Below, piece after piece: positions 1 to 11,696 of a stretch of DNA of 64,000 nucleotides. The notes under the pieces are model-generated. The model searched no databases. It saw nothing but the letters and a program-made list of their open reading frames with translations, and had not been told where the DNA came from. The number at the start of each line of letters is the position of its first letter. Within the stretch, counting starts at the first letter, position 1. The translations under genes and the position numbers were made by a program. The stretch spans positions 14,650,397-14,714,396 of the forward strand of contig NC_081547.1 in the NCBI RefSeq assembly GCF_901000735.1. Reading direction: 5' to 3'. Source of the DNA: Corylus avellana (lineage: Eukaryota; Streptophyta; Magnoliopsida; Fagales; Betulaceae).

Positions 1-1377
1 AATAATAGAGTCCATCTTTTTCCTTAGCACTGCCAATCATCCTCCTCGTGGTCAATTCCTGAAATTCACAATAAGAAGAGTAGAAATTAGCTTGACACTG
101 ATGATCATAGGTAATTTTACTAATGGGCAACATATTGCAAGACAAATTGGGAACATAGAGCACATCATGGAGGGTTAACAACGAAGTGAGTTTGACAGTT
201 CCTATCCCAGCAATTACCGAGAGTGAACCATCTACAATTTTGACCATTTTATTGCCTTCACACGGACTATAGGATGAGAACAATGTGGAGCAACCAGTCA
301 TATGATCAGTTGCACCAGAATCAATTATCCAAGAAAGAATAGAGTTAGGAATAATACCTAAAAATGCAGTAGCAAGAGAGTTACCCTTTTGTACCAAAGA
401 ACAAGATGAAGTTAAGGACAGTTTTGGAGATTGAAACAATTTGTACAAGTGCTCTAATTGCTCCTTGGTAAAAGGGACTGCATCCGATTTGGTAGAAGGC
501 TCTTGAGTCTCTTCAGTAGTGGCTTGGTAGGCGTGACTATCACGTTTAGGTTTTGGCTTCCAATTTGCTGGTTTACCATGAAGCTTCCAACACGTCTCCT
601 TCGTATCCCACAGTTTTTTGCAATGCTCGCACCATGGTTTCTTATGCCCGTCATTGTCAAAATCAACACCTCTTGACACAAGAGCAGAGCTCTCAGGTTC
701 TAGGCTGAAACCAGGTTCAGTGTTGAGCAGCATGATTTTTCTCCTTGACTCCTCACGTCTAACTTCAGAAAAACTTCCCGAATAAAGGGCAATGGCTTCC
801 TACTGAAAATGCGGCCTCTAACCTTGTCCAAACTCCGATTAAGGCCAGCTAAAAACATGTAAACCCTGTCGTTTTCCTCTCTCTTCTTGTCGAGAGTGTA
901 GTTGTTCGAATTCTCCCAATCATCATAATAACACTGATCAAGTTCCTGCCATAACATTACCAATTCGTTGTAGTAAGTAGTAACATCGCGATCATTCTGC
1001 TTTGATTTCTAGACATCTTGAGCAGTGGGAAGAAATAGGTGAGGTTTTCCAATGGCAGGTTCCATGGAATTGATGAGCCACACAATAATAAGAGAATTTT
1101 CAGACTGCCATTTCTTTTTATTAGAATCACCAGCAGTAGGTTTCAGTATTTCGCCAGTCAAACGCCCAATTTTACCTCTGCCATCGATCGCCAATTTCAT
1201 GGACTGAGCCCACTCGAGATGGTCGTGCCCATTGAGTTTTATAACCGTGAGATAAAGGGCTGAATTCAGAGAATAGTAATCAGCAGATACAGGCCTGGGA
1301 GGAAAAGTGGGATTGGGCGGAATGGTTTCTAAAGTGGTATCGGAAGAGCTGGTGCGATTTCATTGGGCGCCGGTCAT
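1..1377 (-). pseudogene. Ty1/copia gag-protease region, decayed, runs off window start
   Basis: Conceptual minus-strand translation gives the N-terminal half of a copia polyprotein. A start codon lies at 1377. It is followed by a copia-type gag (about 1300-700), a zinc-knuckle-like segment starting CEHCKKLWDTKETCWKLHGK (about 630-570), and an aspartic-protease core with the motif WIIDSGATDHMTG (about 335-295). The GAG-pre-integrase stretch continues to position 1. In-frame stops occur immediately after the start (1362-1360), at about 1011 and near 700, so no polyprotein can be made. Family assignment is firm because the order gag, knuckle, DSGA protease and pre-integrase is typical of copia. 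Integrase, reverse transcriptase and the 3' LTR would lie outside the window. Confidence 0.85.
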
Positions 1378-1432
1378 TGCCGACTTATATGACATCATCA
1401 GAAGAAAGAAGAAAATAGAAAAAGAGCACGAG

Positions 1433-1444
1433 GCTCTGATACCA
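1433..1444 (-). other. Copia primer-binding site (initiator Met-tRNA type)
   Basis: Read on the minus strand this is TGGTATCAGAGC, the standard plant retrotransposon primer-binding site complementary to the 3' end of initiator methionine tRNA. It sits directly between the gag region and the putative 5' LTR at 1445, which fixes the orientation of the copia element. Confidence 0.85.
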
Positions 1445-1567
1445 TGAACAGAACAAAAACTACTAAAATCTGAAATAGTAATTTCAGATTTTATTCCTAA
1501 TTTATTGCAAATAATATAATTTCCTAATTTATTCCCTACAAATCCGATAGAGGCGTTCCAGCTCATG
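1445..1567 (-). mobile_element. Putative copia 5' LTR (or remnant)
   Basis: The LTR end adjoins the primer-binding site: the plus strand begins TGAACAGAAC, so the LTR ends in CA on the minus strand. The sequence is AT-rich with a short inverted repeat (TCTGAAATAGTAATTTCAGA). The outer end is not determined. The boundary given is only where the sequence character changes. Confidence 0.4.
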
Positions 1568-2500
1568 TATTATGAGGTGCAGTGTTTGCATCTGTGTTGG
1601 TTAGTTATTTTTTGTTTCATGTGTTAAGACAACATTCCTTCTACTGGTTTATCTTTTGTCTACCTTGTGAGTTATGTCAAGATGTTTCTTCTGACCAATG
1701 GATTCACTATGAACCTTGTTGGTCTGAGTTCTTTTCATATGAAGTAATTTATAAGGAAGAATTTTGGTTGTCAATCTGTCAAAGGCATTTCGTTTATAGC
1801 ACAAGTTTCAAAACAAGAATATTTATTTTTCCTTAATGTCTCTTGTTTACTAAGTTTGAAACTTTTGTTTTGACTTTTCACAATTTGACCCCATATGTTT
1901 GAGTTCTCAAATGTTCATGGCATCACCTCTACAATGACAAGTAAATTGATCAAAGATCATGAATAACTTCATTATTTTGAACTTCAAATGATATCTTGTT
2001 TCTTGATCCTTATAGAAAAAGCTAGTGGTCTATGCATTGTGGTAAGAGGTGAAACACCCAAGGGATTGATACCTCTTCTAATAAATATCTTTGACAATTG
2101 AAGAAGAATGGGTGTATGATTTTTGGCTCAAGAATTAGGGAAGAAGGGTTTGACCTTTATTGTGAGAAAGAAACAATTTACTGTTTGACACCTTGACTAT
2201 TAAGGTTTGAATGGTATATCCTTTGTTTTGAAATGATCACTCACTTCACTGTTTATGCCTCTGGTGGATTACCTTCTAAAATGGTTTCTTATGTGAATCT
2301 CTTATGTGAATGTGTCTCTTCCAATTTGTGTGACCAATTGATTAATTGACTTTTGAAATCTCTTGCTTATCTCTTGTGGAAGTCATATTGAGGTTGTTCT
2401 CCTTCAAATTCTTTTGTGAAAACAGAACAGAGGAGAGTTTTTTGTTGTTGCCATCTTAACGGAGGTATTCACGTCCTAAAGATTAAATCTCGCTTAATTA
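1568..2500. other. Intergenic, no gene recognised
   Basis: AT-rich sequence with short chance reading frames only. No transposon ends or RNA genes were recognised. It may include degraded transposon sequence. Confidence 0.5.
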
Positions 2501-2829
2501 TTTTCTGCTTTTATTATTTTCTAACCCTATTTTCTATTTTGATTTTTGTTTTTGTTATTTTCTAGTTTTTCTCACTCAAGTTCGTAGCTACCAGCTTCTC
2601 CAGCAAGCTGCACTCAAGCCCTTTTCTGTCGACAGTGTGCTTGAGCGCCTGCTACAGTGCGATCTAGCGCATCAGTGGCCGTTTGCCAGATTCTAGCAGC
2701 TGCTGCATCTGATTCCTAGCACACCTATGGGCCGTTTGAGAGCTTTTAGTTTATGTTTTTAATTTTTTTTTTAATTTCCTTTTAGTTTATGTTGGGTTTC
2801 TATTCATTGTCTTTACCTTTAATTACTTG

Positions 2830-4290
2830 TGACCTCGACATTGAACGTACTCTTAGACAACTTAGATCCAAAAGGAATTCTAATTTGCTAGGAGAGCGTC
2901 CCACTGAGACCATGGGCGACGGTAACCCTATGGCTTTGAAATCACTACCTCCCTACCATGTACACTTCCCCCACATGTCTCAGGCTACCAGACATTATGG
3001 TAGCTCACTATAAGATTAAGCCCAACACTATTCAGAGTTTACCATCTTTTCTAGGGCTTAGTACTGAAAACCCTTACGACTCTCTCGGTGAAAATTCATA
3101 GCAATACGTTCTACCATTAGAGTGACTGGATTCACCGAGGACGCTCTATGGATGCGTCTCTTTCCCTTCACTCTCAAGGAAAGAGCCTAATATTGGTTTC
3201 ATTCCTTAGCACCAAACATTGGTTTCATTCCTTAGCTCTCCAATGACATTAGGGTAGCTATCACTAGTATCTCCCAATATGAGGGTGAACATTTTTATGA
3301 GACCTGGGAAAGACTTAAGGACCTTCTTAGATCATGCCCGCACCATGCTATCCCGAAATGGCAGCCGGTGCAATGCTTCTATGATGGCTTGACCGAGCCC
3401 CATAGACAAATGGCAGATGCATCCTGTGGGAGGACATTTATGATGAAAAGTGAGGATGAAGCATGGACCTTGTTTGAAAATTTGAGTAATAATTCTGTTT
3501 AGCATGCTTCCACTAGACGTAGAGCACCTGCACATAAAGCACCAAAGATCGAAGGTTTTTTTGAAATAGGACATTCCTCAGATGTGGCTACTAAAGCTGT
3601 AGATGCTATAACTAGGAAATTAGATCAATTGATGGTTGCTGGCTTTGCTCCTAATTCTGCTCACTTGCACACACAACATAAACCATGTTCATTTTGCTCT
3701 AGTCTTATGCATCACGTAAATGATTGTCCAACTGCTAGAAATTTTGCTGATGTTTCTAATGAGCAGGTCAATGCAGCATTCTCACGACCAGGTCATGATC
3801 CATATTCCAATACTTATAACCCGAGGTGGAGAAATCATCCGAACATCTCATGGAAGGCTCAAGCTTCAAGCAACATAGCTCCAGGACTGCACAATCAAGC
3901 TCAATCTAACAAAGAGCCCTATCAATCTTCTTCCACATACTGGCTTGCATTGCAGCAGTATCAAGTCGCACCACCTTCTATATCAGATGCGGAATTTCAA
4001 AATAAGGTATTGAAGCCTATCAGCAAATGGGAGGCTACTGATCAGATACTGAACTCTGACTCTCAGTCTGTTGCCAAGATGTAGGCTCAGATCGGACAAA
4101 TGGCTAATACTATCAATAGGACGGAAGAAGGGAAGCTTCCAAGTCAACCGGTGGTCAATCCTAAGGGACACTACATGGTAGATGAGGGTACTTTACATCA
4201 CAAGCAAGTTCAAGCCATCACCACATTGCGGAGTGGAAGAGTGGTCGACAATCATGTGGAAGAAAAGAAGGATGAGCAAACTGAGATCCC
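2830..4290 (+). pseudogene. Athila gag pseudogene
   Basis: The translation starts around DIERTLRQLRSK, an Athila-like gag N terminus. It runs through a capsid-like section with several in-frame stops (for example near 3010, 3100, 3190, 3500). It then reaches an open stretch from 3584 that carries a CCHC knuckle, CSFCSSLMHHVNDC (about 3690-3730; CX2CX4HX4C). The region ends in ITTLRSGRVVDN (about 4217-4252), the usual sequence just before the Athila protease. Gag packages element RNA; this copy is non-functional. Confidence 0.85.
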
Positions 4291-4589
4291 ATAGAATCTG
4301 CAATGGGATAAAGGTAACCAAGTAAGCACTGAGGCTTCATCATCATCTACTCTACTCCTGAGATACCATATGAGCCCCGGGCCCCATTCCCAGAATGTCT
4401 AAAGGCACCTTCTCACTTCGGGAAACAAGGAGAGAAAATACAAGATATAATGGTGGTCTTCAAACAGGTAAAAATCAACCTCCCACTCCTTGATGCTATC
4501 AAGCAAGTTCCTACCTATGCAAAATTCCTTAAGGACTTGTGTACTCAAACGAGAAAAACCAAAAATCACATTCCCAAGAAAGTCCATCT

Positions 4590-5188
4590 TACTGAGCACG
4601 TGAGCTCCCTAATTTAGCACAACACTCCTCCGAAGTTCAAGGACCCTGGAGCTCCTACAATTTCATGCATCATTAGACATAGTGAGATTGATAAAGCACT
4701 CCTAGATCTAGAGCTCGTGTGAATTTACTTTCGTATTCCATGTATCAGCAACTCTAGCTAGGGGAACTAAAGCCTACCACAGTGATTCTATAGCTGGCTA
4801 ATCAATCTATTAAGAAGCTAAGAGGGATTATAGAAGATGTCATCATTAGGGTAGACAAGTTTTTCTTCCCAGTGGACTTCATCGTGCATGACACCGAACC
4901 TGTTCCTAATCTTGAGAAACTGATCCCTGTCATCCTTGGATGTCCTTCCTTAGCCACAGCCAATGCATGTATCAACTATCAGACTGGAGTCTTGGAAATC
5001 TCCTTTGGGAATATGAAGGTCAGACTGAACATCTTCATTGCATTCCAGCATGTCCCAGATCAGAATGAGTGTTTCTTTTTCGCTAACATTGAATAATGTG
5101 TAGAAGATTCACTCCTTAGTCTCTTGACAAAGGATCCTTTGGAAGCTTGCATGACTCACTTCGGCTTTGAAGACTTCAACACTAAACA
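4590..5188 (+). pseudogene. Athila protease-region pseudogene
   Basis: The translation from 4872 (DFIVHDTEPVPNLEKLIPVI, then LGCPSLATANACIN) matches the C-terminal part of the Athila retropepsin domain, the usual DFxVLD...LGRPFLATA pattern. Upstream frames are broken. The frame continues at low quality to the insertion of the solo LTR at 5194 and picks up again after 6515. Confidence 0.8.
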
Positions 5189-5193
5189 ATACA

Positions 5194-6510
5194 TGTTGTG
5201 CCAAATACTACCTAAATTAATAGATAATATTCAGTACGTTTTAACTCGCAAGTGCACAAGATCAAAACAATAGTATAGTGCAGCAAGTACGTGGTCGATC
5301 CCACGAGGATTGTGATTTTGTTTCGAATTAATTAAAATATCAAATTTGATATTAAGAAAAATAAAAAGATATAAAGATAAAGTAAAGGTAAAGGCAGGGC
5401 TTTGATATCCACCACTAATTATACTTAGATAATATAACAATATGCCAATGATCCAATCATGTTATGAATATTTAATGTTTGCCAACCTAAGGGTATGGGT
5501 GTCTACTCCTTAAGCTATTGATTTTCCTAAGCAACGAATTAGGCATGGGTGTCTACTCTAATTCTTTTCTTTATTAAAGGATTTAGCATGAGTGTCTACT
5601 AAGTTGTTCTTTAAGAAAGCATAAATTTGTAGAAATCGACAAACACACAAGGCCTAGGGCATGGGTGTCTACTCCATGTTTCCCATGTTGATTAACCCAA
5701 GAATCGCGGTGTGGATTACTTTTGTTACTTATGTTAAACCCAAGACTCGGTCATCCAAATTGATTTAACTAACTAGTCCATACCACATGCACATGTTGAT
5801 CAGGCACACACATATGAAAAATTCATGAAACTAGGTATTAATCAAGTTAGATATCATAACAAGTTCATTACAAAGGCGCCAATATTGAAATATTAAATAA
5901 ACATAACTAGGGCTTCAATCTAGCCCTACTAATAAATTAGCTACACATAAAATTAATATTAAACATCTTCATAAAATAAAATAAAAGAATAAACCCGAGA
6001 CTTGAACTTCAAGAGCTCCTCTTCTTCTCTTTACCAAGCATGTCAATTCTTAGTGACTTAAGGGTTTATTTATAGGTTTTAGAAGTCCTAGACAAAGTAG
6101 TAAACATAGGGATTTCGTAGGGTTTTGAGACCTATTACAATTGGGAGTTGGAAAACCCTAATATGGAAAGAGTGACACTTTAGCCACCACTTGATGTGTC
6201 TCCTGCGCACGGGTACGCTCGATCGTAGCCTGTGTGCGCTCGATCGCTCTTGGCCTACTTTGTGTTGTGTCCTCTCGGGTACTGCGCTCGATTGCAGGTA
6301 CCCTGCGATTGATCGCAGTGTCAAGGAGCTCCAATTTTCTCCATCTTCTCTCTTTGAGCCCAAATCACCTAGTTTTACTTCATTTTCTTCCAAAAGCCTG
6401 TAAAAGTATGAAAAACACAAAAAGGAATTAAAATGGTCTAATTAACTAAAACCAAAGGATTAAAACATGCAAGTTAAGGGCTGAAAATATGAATATTTTA
6501 GCACTTATCA
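5194..6510 (-). mobile_element. Solo LTR, Athila-family, TSD ATACA
   Basis: The element is 1317 bp. Plus-strand ends are TGTTGTGCCAAATACT and TTTTAGCACTTATCA, so it starts TG and ends CA. It is flanked by the perfect 5-bp target duplication ATACA at 5189-5193 and 6511-6515. No internal region is present, so it is a solo LTR left by LTR-LTR recombination inside the older Athila pol gene. Three close relatives lie in the same orientation at 9037-10437, 13182-14582 and 62545-64000. Relatives in the opposite orientation start at 8398, 10958 and 11697. By analogy with this type of LTR, the transcribed sense begins TGATAAGTGC, i.e. the minus strand here. Confidence 0.9.
5491..5675 (-). repeat. Four spaced copies of a GTGTCTACT motif inside the LTR
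   Basis: Copies read GGGTATGGGTGTCTACTCC (5491), AGGCATGGGTGTCTACTCT (5541), AGCATGAGTGTCTACTA (5585) and GGGCATGGGTGTCTACTCC (5657). Spacing is 40-75 bp with unrelated sequence between them. The same four-copy layout occurs in every LTR of this family in the window. Confidence 0.85.
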
Positions 6511-7086
6511 ATACATTGATGAGGTCAATGCCTTGCTAGAGACAACTGCTAGTGCAGACTTCCATACCTAGAGAATACCGAAGCAGCCCTTACCTCTAAC
6601 TTCAAGCACTCCTCCATTTCCTTCCCTTAAGTCTCCATTGAAGCTTGAATTGAAGCCACTGCTAAACAAGCTCAAATCTGCCTTCCTCGGATCTAATGAC
6701 ACTCTACCGGTCATCATTGCTTCAAATCTACAAAAGGACCAAGAGGACAGTTTGTTGGAAGTGTTAAAGGAGCATAAAGAAGCTTATGGACAGACTATAG
6801 CATATTTGAAAGGAATTGACCTCTCCATCTGGATGCACTGGATCCATTTGGAAGAAAATGCTAGACCCTCCAGTGAGAAAGTGCGCCGACTGAATCCAAA
6901 TATGAAAGAGGTATTGATGAAGGAGTTCACCAAGTTACTCGATGCAGGCATCATCTATCCCATCTCAAATGGCAAGTGGGTGAGCCCCACCCAATTGGTT
7001 CGAAAGAAGTCTGACAACTCAGCTGGTGAATTTGTAACACCCCACCCCAATGATACACAATATTGTTGGCTTTTGGCTCCCCCAAA

Positions 7087-7172
7087 CCAGAGTTTTCGGG
7101 AGGTCATCCATCCTGGTACTACTCTCGCAGAAGCACGCTTAACTGCGAAGTTCAAATGGGATCATAATCATC
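7087..7172 (-). other. 5S rRNA-derived segment in Cassandra 3' LTR
   Basis: On the minus strand this contains the stretches CGCAGTTAAGCGTGCTT and GCGAGAGTAGTACCAGGATG followed by GATGACCTCC. These correspond to the middle and 3' half of plant 5S rRNA, including the region of the internal RNA polymerase III promoter. It is not a 5S gene: it is embedded in an LTR, and the 5' third of 5S rRNA is not preserved. Confidence 0.92.
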
Positions 7173-7469
7173 ACAGCTTTAAAACGCGTTGTTGTCATGA
7201 AGGGTGTAAGTATACTTTTAAGTACATCCCCATCTCCATACCCAGGCGATGTGGGGTGTCACAATCACCCCCTCTTAGGACCCAGCGTCCAAGCTGGCAA
7301 ACCTCATGAGATTAGCCCATTCTTGGCGTTCGTTTAAGCAAGTGCCCACTAACGACCTTCATGGGCTTGTGCACGCTTCCCCCATCTCAGGCTGGGGAAT
7401 GGCTCTGATACCATTTGTAAGACCCCACCCCAATGACACACAATATTGTCCACTTTTGGCTCCCAAAAA

Positions 7470-7555
7470 CCAGACTTTCCAAGAGGTCACCCATCCTGGT
7501 ACTACTCTCACAGAAGCACGCTTAACTGCGAAGTTCTGATGGGATCATGACCATC
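7470..7555 (-). other. 5S rRNA-derived segment in Cassandra 5' LTR
   Basis: Second copy of the 5S-like core, in the other LTR. It differs from the first at only a few positions, for example CTGTGAGAGTAGTACC where the other LTR has CTGCGAGAGTAGTACC. Confidence 0.92.
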
Positions 7556-8397
7556 ATGGCTTTAAAATGCGTTGTTGTGATGAAGGGTATAAGTATACAT
7601 TTAAGTACATCCCCATCTCCATACCCAGGCAATGTGGGGCGCCACAGAATTGGTTCCACAGTGCACAACCATGAGATGGCGTCTCTGCATTGACTATTGA
7701 AAGCTCAACTCCCATACTCGGAAGGATCACTTCCCACTCCCTTTCACTGATCAAATCCTAGAACATCTTGCTTGCAAGAGCTACTATTGTTTCTTAGATG
7801 GATACTCCGAGTATAATCAAGTAGTTGTTGATCCCAAGACCAAGAGAAGACAACCTTCACATGTCCCTTCAGAACCTTTGCTTACAGACGCATGCCTTTT
7901 GGACTATGCAATGCACTTGCCACCTTTTAGAGATGTATGGTGTCAATCTTCTCAGACATGGTGGAGAAATTTTTGGAGGTATTTATGGATGACTTCTCTA
8001 TTTTTGGTTCCTCCTTTGATACTTGTCTCCACAATCTGTCACTTATGCTTCAACGGTGCAAAGAAACCAATCTGATCTTAAGTTGGGAAAAGAGGACTTG
8101 AGGTGGACCGCGCAAAAGTTGAGCTAATTGAAAATCTACTACTGCCTACTTCCGTGAAGCAGATTTGTTCCTTCTTAGGGCATGCCAGCTTCTATCGTCG
8201 CTTCATCAAGGATTTCAGTAAGATTTCAAGACCCTTGTGTAATTTACTTGCCAAGGAAACTACTTTCCACTTTGATGATGCATGTCTAGCGTCGTTCCAT
8301 AAGCTTCAGTCTATGCACTCTTCTACCCCCATCATGAAGCCTCCCAACTAGTCTTCGTTGTCAGAAATCATGTGTGATGAATCTGATTATGTTGTGG

Positions 8398-9036
8398 TGA
8401 TAAGTGCTAAAATATACGTATTTTAGCCCTTAATTTATATTTGTTAATCTCTTAGTTTTGTTAGCTTGTACTGTTTTACTCTATTTTCGTGTTTTATGTC
8501 TTTTTGTAGGTCATGGAAGAAAAGAAAGCATCTGCGAAAGTTTGAGCATAAAAGGCAAAATTGGGAAAAAGTTGGCTCCTTGCGATTGAGAGCACAAGAC
8601 CTAGGCTCGATCGCATTAGCGCTCGAGCACCCAAGCCAAAGAGTGAGCACAACATACGATTGCGATCAAGAAGTTGGCTCGAGCGCATCAGCGCTCGAGT
8701 GCCCAACACAGAAGATCGATCGCACAACTGCGATCAAGCACCCAACCTTGCGATCGTGCGCACTCGTGCACTGGAGAAAAAAAAGACATGCGGCTGGACT
8801 CCTTTTCCACATCAAACTAGGTTTTCCAAGTCCTAGTTGGACTAGGACTTAAACCTACAAGTTTAAAAGGGTTTCTATGACCTATAGGGTTTTTCTAAAC
8901 CTATAAATAGACCTCTAAGCCTCTAGGAAAGACAAACAATTCCAGACTTGCTTTGCGAGAAGAACTAACGGCTCTTGAAGGAAGCATTTTTTGAGTTTAT
9001 TCTTTTCGTTTTTATTTTACTATGAAGATGATTAGC
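8398..9036 (+). mobile_element. Athila-family LTR A, left part (split by nested LTR B)
   Basis: It begins TGATAAGTGCTAAAATATAC inside the older Athila pol sequence, so it is the sense-orientation start of the same LTR family as 5194-6510. It includes a GC-rich core with repeated GCGATCGAGCGC-like words (8580-8760) and a TATA-like CCTATAAATAGACC (about 8900). It is interrupted at 9036 by LTR B and resumes at 10443. Confidence 0.85.
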
Positions 9037-10437
9037 TGTTGTGCCAAATACTACCTAAATTAATAGATAATAATTTGTATGTTTTAACTCGCAAGTGCAC
9101 AAGACCAAAACAGTAGTATAGTGCAACAAATACGAGATCGTTCACACAGAGATTGTTGATTTTGCTTAGAATTTATTAAAATATCAACTTTGTCACTAAA
9201 TTGATACTATGAAAAAGAAATAAAGGTAAAGATAAAGATAAAGGTAGGGCTTTGATATCCACCACTAATCATGCACAAATAATATAATAATATGCCAATG
9301 CTCTAATCATTTTATGAATACCTAATATTCGCCAACCAAAGGGTATAAGTGTCTACTCCTTAAACTATTGATCTCCCTAAGCAATGAATTAGGCATGGGT
9401 GTCTACTCTAATTCTTTTCTTTCTTAAAGGATTTAGCATGTCTGTCTACTAAGTTGTTCTTTAAGAAAGCATAAATCTATGAAAATCGACAAACACATGA
9501 GGCCTATGGTATGGGGTCTACTCCCGGTTCCCCAAGTTGATTAACCCAAGAACTCGAGGTGAGATTCTTTTGTTACTCTAATAAACCCAGGACTCGATCA
9601 TCCAAATTGATTTAATTCACTAGTCCATACCACATGCATATAATGGCCAATTACACACATTTGAGGAATTCAATAAAACAAGAATTAATCAACTTAAGCA
9701 TCACAATATGATTATCACAAAGGTGCCAATATTGAAATATTAAATAAACATAATTAGGGCTTCAATCTAGCCCTACTAAAGAGTTAGTTACACATAATTA
9801 AAATAAAACTTAAAAGAAAAGGGAAAGAAAGAACCAAAAATGATTCCTTGAAGTAGCCTCCAATTCCTCTCCCCAAAGTTGTGTCTCAAGATTGTGTATT
9901 GAATTGTGAGGCTTAGAGGTCTGTTTATAGGGCTTAGGAGAGTTCTAGAAAACCTAGAAACCCTAGTAAAATCGTAGGGTTTAGTTCTAGTTGCACTAGG
10001 ACTAGAAAAACCATAATATGGAAAGCAATATAAGTCTGGCCGCAACTTTTGGAATTCTCCAGCGCACAAGTGCGCTTGATCGCAACCCTTTGCACTCCAT
10101 TGCACGGCTGCAATCGATCATGTATCTTCTGCACTCGATCACAGATGCGATCAAGTCTTCTCTTGTGCGCACGGGCGCACGCCTAGCTCTTCACGGTTGG
10201 ACCTCTCTTGAAATGCGCTCGATTGCACTACCAGAATACTTTTTCTTGCTTCAAATATTCTAGCTTTTTTCCAATTTTGTCCTTTATGCTCGATACTTCC
10301 AGGAATGCTTATTTTTTTCCAAAAACCTATAAAACAAAGAAAATACAAAAAGGAAATAAAATAGCATAAACTAACAAAACTAAGAAATTAACAAATATAA
10401 GTTATGGGCTAAAATATGAATATTTTGGCACTTATCA
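9037..10437 (-). mobile_element. Athila-family LTR B nested in LTR A, TSD TTAGC
   Basis: A 1401-bp TG...CA element in the opposite orientation to its host LTR. It is flanked by the perfect 5-bp duplication TTAGC (9032-9036 and 10438-10442). Ends, the four-copy motif and the GC-rich core match the other family members. It is a solo LTR with no internal sequence. Confidence 0.92.
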
Positions 10438-10442
10438 TTAGC

Positions 10443-10957
10443 ATCAAACTTATTTATGACTAAATACTTTAGTAGGGCTAGATTGAAGCCCTAATCATGT
10501 CTCTTTAATATTTCAATATTGGCGTCTTTGTGATAATCATATTGTGGTGGTTAACTTAATTATTTCCTGCTTTATTAAATTCCTCATATGAATGTGGTTT
10601 GGATTAGTTATTTAGGTCAATTTGGGTGATCGAGTCCTAGGCTTAATAGAGTAACAAAAGAATCTCCTCATGGGTTCTTCGATTGACCAACATGGAAAAC
10701 CAGGAGTAGACACCCTTGCCCTAGGCTCCACGTGTTTGTCGATTTCCATAGGATTATGCTTTCTTAAAGAACAACTTAGTAGACACCAATGCTAAATCCT
10801 TTGAGAAAGAAAAGAATTAGAGTAGACACCCACGTCTAATTCATTTCTTAGGGAGATCAATAGCTTAAAGAGTATACACCCATACCCTTAGATTGACAAA
10901 AATTAAGTAATCTTGATATGATTGGAACATTGGCATATTGTTATATTATTTGAGCAT
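10443..10957 (+). mobile_element. Athila-family LTR A, right part (truncated)
   Basis: Continuation of LTR A after the nested copy, with four reverse-complement copies of the GAGTAGACACCC motif (about 10690-10880). It is cut at 10958 by another family member starting TGTTAAGTGCC. The proper 3' end of LTR A is not found. Confidence 0.75.
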
Positions 10958-11696
10958 TGTTAAGTGCCAAAATATTCATATTTTAGCCCTTAACTTACAT
11001 TTGTTAATTCCTTAATTTTGATCAATTTATGTCATTTTAGTTCTTTTATGTGTTTTTTTTTTTTTTTTGTAGGTAGGCCCTTGGAAGAAAAGGAAGCAAT
11101 TTCAGAAGTTTTGGGCTTAAAGAGTCATTTTGAGAAAAAATGAAGGCTCTAGTAGTGCGATCGATCACAGTGAAGCTATGATCAAGCGCACTACAGGCGA
11201 AGACCACGAGCACAAGGCGTGCGCACCAGAGGAAGCCTCGATTGCTGTGATATTGAGATAGCGATATTGAGACATTGCATATTGGAAGTAATTGGAAGCT
11301 TCATATTTATGTGCTAGGTTCACTTTACACTGTTTTCAAACTTGTGATATTTTAGCATGTCCTTAGTAAGTAATTAAACTTTGAGATTCCAATTCATTAT
11401 GAAGATGGAGTTTATTTTTTTAAGCTTGCTAATGAATAAAAATCATGATCTTGAAGTGATACTTTAATTTTTGGGATAACATGAATTGTGCATGATGTTT
11501 GTGGGTAACATTCCTGGAAAACCCTCACGAGACTCTACTCGTCCTCTAAGGAATCCTTAGGGGTTTAAAAAGCTTGTTGCACATGCTAAATACAATCGTA
11601 CATCCCATGAAAGATGGATTTATTTTTTGTTTTCTGTTTTTTCATTTAGTTTTTAATTTCGTATTGCTAACGGACTAGCAATATGTAAGTTTGGTG
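10958..11696 (+). mobile_element. Deleted Athila element C: LTR start plus 3' internal end
   Basis: 10958-11247 is the first ~290 bp of an LTR (TGTTAAGTGCCAAAATATTC). It jumps directly to ~450 bp of non-coding 3' internal sequence ending in GTAAGTTTGGTGGTG, the polypurine-tract region just before a 3' LTR. All coding sequence is deleted. Confidence 0.7.

Larger units (their letters stand above)
7033..7646 (-). mobile_element. Cassandra-type TRIM retrotransposon, complete, TSD GAATT
   Basis: A 614-bp miniature LTR element with two 231-bp LTRs (7033-7263 and 7416-7646) and a 152-bp internal segment. On the minus strand the order is 5' LTR, primer-binding site TGGTATCAGAGCC (7413-7401), spacer, polypurine run AAGAGGGGGTGA (about 7274-7264), 3' LTR. 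The flanks carry the 5-bp duplication GAATT (7028-7032 and 7647-7651). Each LTR contains a 5S rRNA-derived core, the defining trait of Cassandra. It encodes nothing and depends on other elements for mobility. It sits in the Athila RT gene. Confidence 0.93.
2500..8397 (+). mobile_element. Athila-type Ty3/gypsy retrotransposon, decayed, interrupted by later insertions
   Basis: Gag, protease and reverse-transcriptase remnants occur in the plus-strand order expected of an Athila-lineage element. The coding part is split by a solo LTR (5194-6510) and a Cassandra TRIM (7033-7646), and is cut at 8398 by another LTR insertion just after the RNase-H-like start CDESDYVV. No LTRs of this element were identified: the 5' end is approximate and the 3' end is not in view. 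Multiple stops and frameshifts show it is dead. Confidence 0.85.
6516..8397 (+). pseudogene. Athila reverse transcriptase pseudogene, interrupted
   Basis: Downstream of the solo LTR the frame resumes (IDEVNALLETT...). A long open stretch at 6638-7032 covers the fingers of RT (LDAGIIYPISNGKWVSPTQL). After the Cassandra insertion it continues with RLCIDY (with a stop), FLDGYSEYNQV (about 7793-7825), the catalytic-type FMDDFS (about 7980-8000) and the connection/RNase H start YRRFIKDFSKISRPLCNLLA (about 8194-8253). Stops and frameshifts disable it. The order of motifs identifies a Ty3/gypsy RT of Athila type. Confidence 0.85.

Noticed and set aside
5491..5675. CRISPR-like spaced repeats
   Set aside because: Only four short copies at uneven spacing within a eukaryotic LTR, with no cas-like context.
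7087..7172. 5S rRNA gene
   Set aside because: The 5S-like sequence is partial, present in both LTRs of a TRIM, and lacks the 5' third; it is a Cassandra component.
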